NCBI GenBank assembly: GCA_002748355.1
Contig: PDSF01000026.1
Location: forward strand, 242,607-306,606
Direction of reading: 5' to 3'
DNA from: Planctomycetota bacterium
GTDB taxonomy: Bacteria; Planctomycetota; UBA1135; GCA-002748355
DNA: 64,000 nucleotides
Made by a program: the position numbers and the translations under genes. The notes under the pieces were generated by a model. The model was not told the origin of the DNA, made no database searches, and worked only from the letters and a program-made list of their open reading frames with translations. This document shows positions 62,580 to 64,000 of this stretch, in pieces. Positions within the stretch are counted from its first letter, which is position 1. Every line of letters starts with the position of its first letter.

Positions 62580-63596
62580 CTAGTTCGTCGAAAATCCTCT
62601 TGGGTCCTGGAGTAGCAGGCTTTGTGGCCAGGTGAGCCCTTGGCTGTGTCGCAGTTCTAGACGTTCGCAGCTCTGGCTGAAGACAAGCTGCAGTGATCGC
62701 CAGAGTGGCTTGTGCTCCTGGGAGCGGGGGTCTGCGAGCTTGCTGAAGCTGCTGTTCTTCTGTAGCTCTGCGAAGCCCTGGCGGATCTTCTGAGCGTGAT
62801 CTGGATACTGTGCCTTCAGCCTTTCGAAGAAGACCTGCTCGGTTTCGGCCGGGAGGCGAAGGGGGGTCATCCACGCCCAGGCCGCCCCGCATTGCTTTGC
62901 CCGCTCAAGCAGCTGCGTGATCTCGTGGTCGTTGAGGCCAGGGACGACTGGAGAGACAGAGATACCGACAGGGATTCCGGCCTCGTGCAGTTGCCGCATG
63001 GTCTCGAAGCGGCTTGCGGGTGAGGGGGTGTGTGGCTCGAGCAGTTTGCCGCTCTTGTCGTTTAGCGAGGGGATGGATAAGTGGACCTGGACCAGCTTGT
63101 GCTTGGCTAGCTCGCTGAGGAGGTCGAGGTCGCGGCGGATCAAGCTTGCCTTGGTGATGATGCTGACGGGACTGCGATGGCTGAGGAAGGCTTGCAGGCA
63201 GCGGCGTGTCAGGGCGTAGTTGGCTTCGAGCGGTTGGTAGCAATCGGTATTGCCGCTCATCACGATGGGCTCTCGCTCCCAGGAACGATGAGCTAGCCTT
63301 TGGCGCAGCAGGTCGGGCGCCTTGGGTTTGACAAAGATAACCTGCTCAAAGTCGGTTCCGGCGTCCAAGCCCCAGTAGCCGTGTGTTGGCCGCGCATAGC
63401 AGTAGGCGCAGGCATGCATGCAGCCGCGATACGGATTGAGGCTGTAGCGGAACGGTAGATCGGCGCTGTCGTTGCGGCTCAGAATCGAGCGAGCGCTTTC
63501 TTCGAGGACACGCAGTTGGGCTGGAGCTTGCTCCCCGAGCCATTCGGCATGGGTGTGGCTCCAGGGGTTTGGCGGGTTCTCAATAGGGCGTGGCAT
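62580..63596 (-). CDS. PA0069-family radical SAM protein
   Basis: A 338-aa radical SAM enzyme of the SplB-like/PA0069 (Rv2578c) group. The cluster motif is YRGCMHACAYCYARPTH (C-X3-C-X2-C), preceded by SLNP, and followed by VMSGNTDCYQPLE and TKASLIRRDLDLL, all family signatures. The reaction of this family is not known. ATG at 63596. It lies between the apaH-like gene and a partial gene at the window end; no substrate clue comes from its neighbours. Confidence 0.88.
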   Translation of the reverse strand: MPRPIENPPNPWSHTHAEWLGEQAPAQLRVLEESARSILSRNDSADLPFRYSLNPYRGCMHACAYCYARPTHGYWGLDAGTDFEQVIFVKPKAPDLLRQRLAHRSWEREPIVMSGNTDCYQPLEANYALTRRCLQAFLSHRSPVSIITKASLIRRDLDLLSELAKHKLVQVHLSIPSLNDKSGKLLEPHTPSPASRFETMRQLHEAGIPVGISVSPVVPGLNDHEITQLLERAKQCGAAWAWMTPLRLPAETEQVFFERLKAQYPDHAQKIRQGFAELQKNSSFSKLADPRSQEHKPLWRSLQLVFSQSCERLELRHSQGLTWPQSLLLQDPRGFSTN

Positions 63597-63692
63597 TGCC
63601 TCTGAAAGTAGCGCCTCGCATGCCTTCTGGCGAGGAGGGGCTGCGAGTTCCCTTTCTGCCCTGTCAGGATCGATGGAGGTGGGAGATAAGGG

Positions 63693-64000
63693 CTATTCGA
63701 ATTCGAAGATCACCTCAACGGTGACCTCATTGGATTGCATGCCGGCGTATTCTACGTGGATGAGGTAGGTGGCAGAGGCCCTGGGGAGGGGGACATATTC
63801 ACAAAGGTTATGGTTGAAGTGGCTCGCAGCCAGCATGTCGCAGGGAATGTTAGGGTTCACTTCCTCATGGGGCATGGGGGGTGGTTCTTCCGGGCTTGCG
63901 TCCTTCTCCAGCAGAGCTTCTTTGTAGCGGGTGCTTGATCTGAGTTTATGTACCTGCACTTGCATCGGTTGACCGTCCATCAGGCTCAGTAGCTCGACTT
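63693..64000 (-). CDS. C-terminal part of an unknown protein, cut by the window end
   Basis: The frame is open from the end of the window (64000) through 63693, at least 102 residues. An ATG at 63980 is internal to the frame, and codons upstream of it contain no stop, so the start probably lies outside the window. The visible part is beta-rich, contains PEEPPPMPHEE and a Cys-containing segment, and ends in a repeated Glu/Phe pattern (VEVIFEFE). No family recognised. Confidence 0.5.
   Translation of the reverse strand, partial: VELLSLMDGQPMQVQVHKLRSSTRYKEALLEKDASPEEPPPMPHEEVNPNIPCDMLAASHFNHNLCEYVPLPRASATYLIHVEYAGMQSNEVTVEVIFEFE

Noticed and set aside
62530..62580. tRNA-like T-loop (GTTCGAAC)
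   Set aside because: Neighbouring bases do not form a T stem, anticodon arm or acceptor stem on either strand.

Overview
The window is about 64 kb of GC-rich, gene-dense chromosome from a Gram-negative, respiring bacterium. Support for Gram-negative comes from a TatA-type translocase gene, several lipoproteins, an outer-membrane beta-barrel ending in Phe and nucleotide-sugar genes. Large secreted proteins with carboxypeptidase-regulatory-like (prealbumin-like) repeats, a lamin-tail protein, FHA and vWA proteins, an HGD-type protein kinase beside a sigma-54 activator, and frequent GTG/TTG starts fit Planctomycetota best. That assignment is an inference from gene style; no rRNA or tRNA gene was found. 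No phage, IS element, CRISPR array or defence island was seen.

Layout. 0.3-5.7 kb (mostly minus): a methyltransferase, a BtuF-like protein without a signal peptide, a metallophosphoesterase, mutY, a small membrane protein and a secreted protein with a TTG start. 6.0-8.1 kb (plus): homoserine dehydrogenase coupled to a MetX-type homoserine O-acyltransferase. 8.2-16.2 kb: tatA, a subtilase, birA, a multidomain GT2/TPR protein and a TPR protein. 16.2-22.7 kb (minus): an SGNH hydrolase, a 1174-aa membrane-anchored repeat protein and a polytopic membrane protein. 22.8-23.4 kb: an NfuA-type Fe-S carrier. 23.8-35.1 kb (plus): nuoABCD-HIJKLMN, an eleven-subunit complex I operon without nuoE, nuoF and nuoG. 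35.2-46.3 kb (minus): ftcD, envelope proteins, a parvulin-like lipoprotein, clpB and an FHA-vWA membrane protein. 46.6-51.9 kb: rsmD, a lamin-tail protein, a 63-aa protein, a TPR-like periplasmic protein and recN. 52.0-56.4 kb: a divergent pair, a kinase with a C-terminal membrane anchor and an FHA/GAF/AAA+/Fis sigma-54 activator, whose starts lie within about 25 bp. 57.8-61.5 kb (plus): GT2, WbpE-like aminotransferase, WbpB-like oxidoreductase and WbpD-like acetyltransferase, a 3-acetamido-sugar cassette. 61.5-64 kb (minus): apaH, a PA0069-type radical SAM protein and a partial gene running off the window.

How it works together. The nuo operon supplies the membrane and connecting arms of complex I, and the nearby Nfu protein could deliver Fe-S clusters to NuoB and NuoI. 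The 57.8-61.5 kb cassette makes and transfers a modified sugar for a surface polysaccharide. The kinase/activator pair looks like a self-contained signalling-to-transcription unit.

Two themes run across genes. At least seven short tandem arrays with different sequences but the same 14-16 bp period sit at gene boundaries, two of them inside the ends of nuoA and nuoH. Several convergent gene pairs are separated by long perfect hairpins that probably act as bidirectional terminators.
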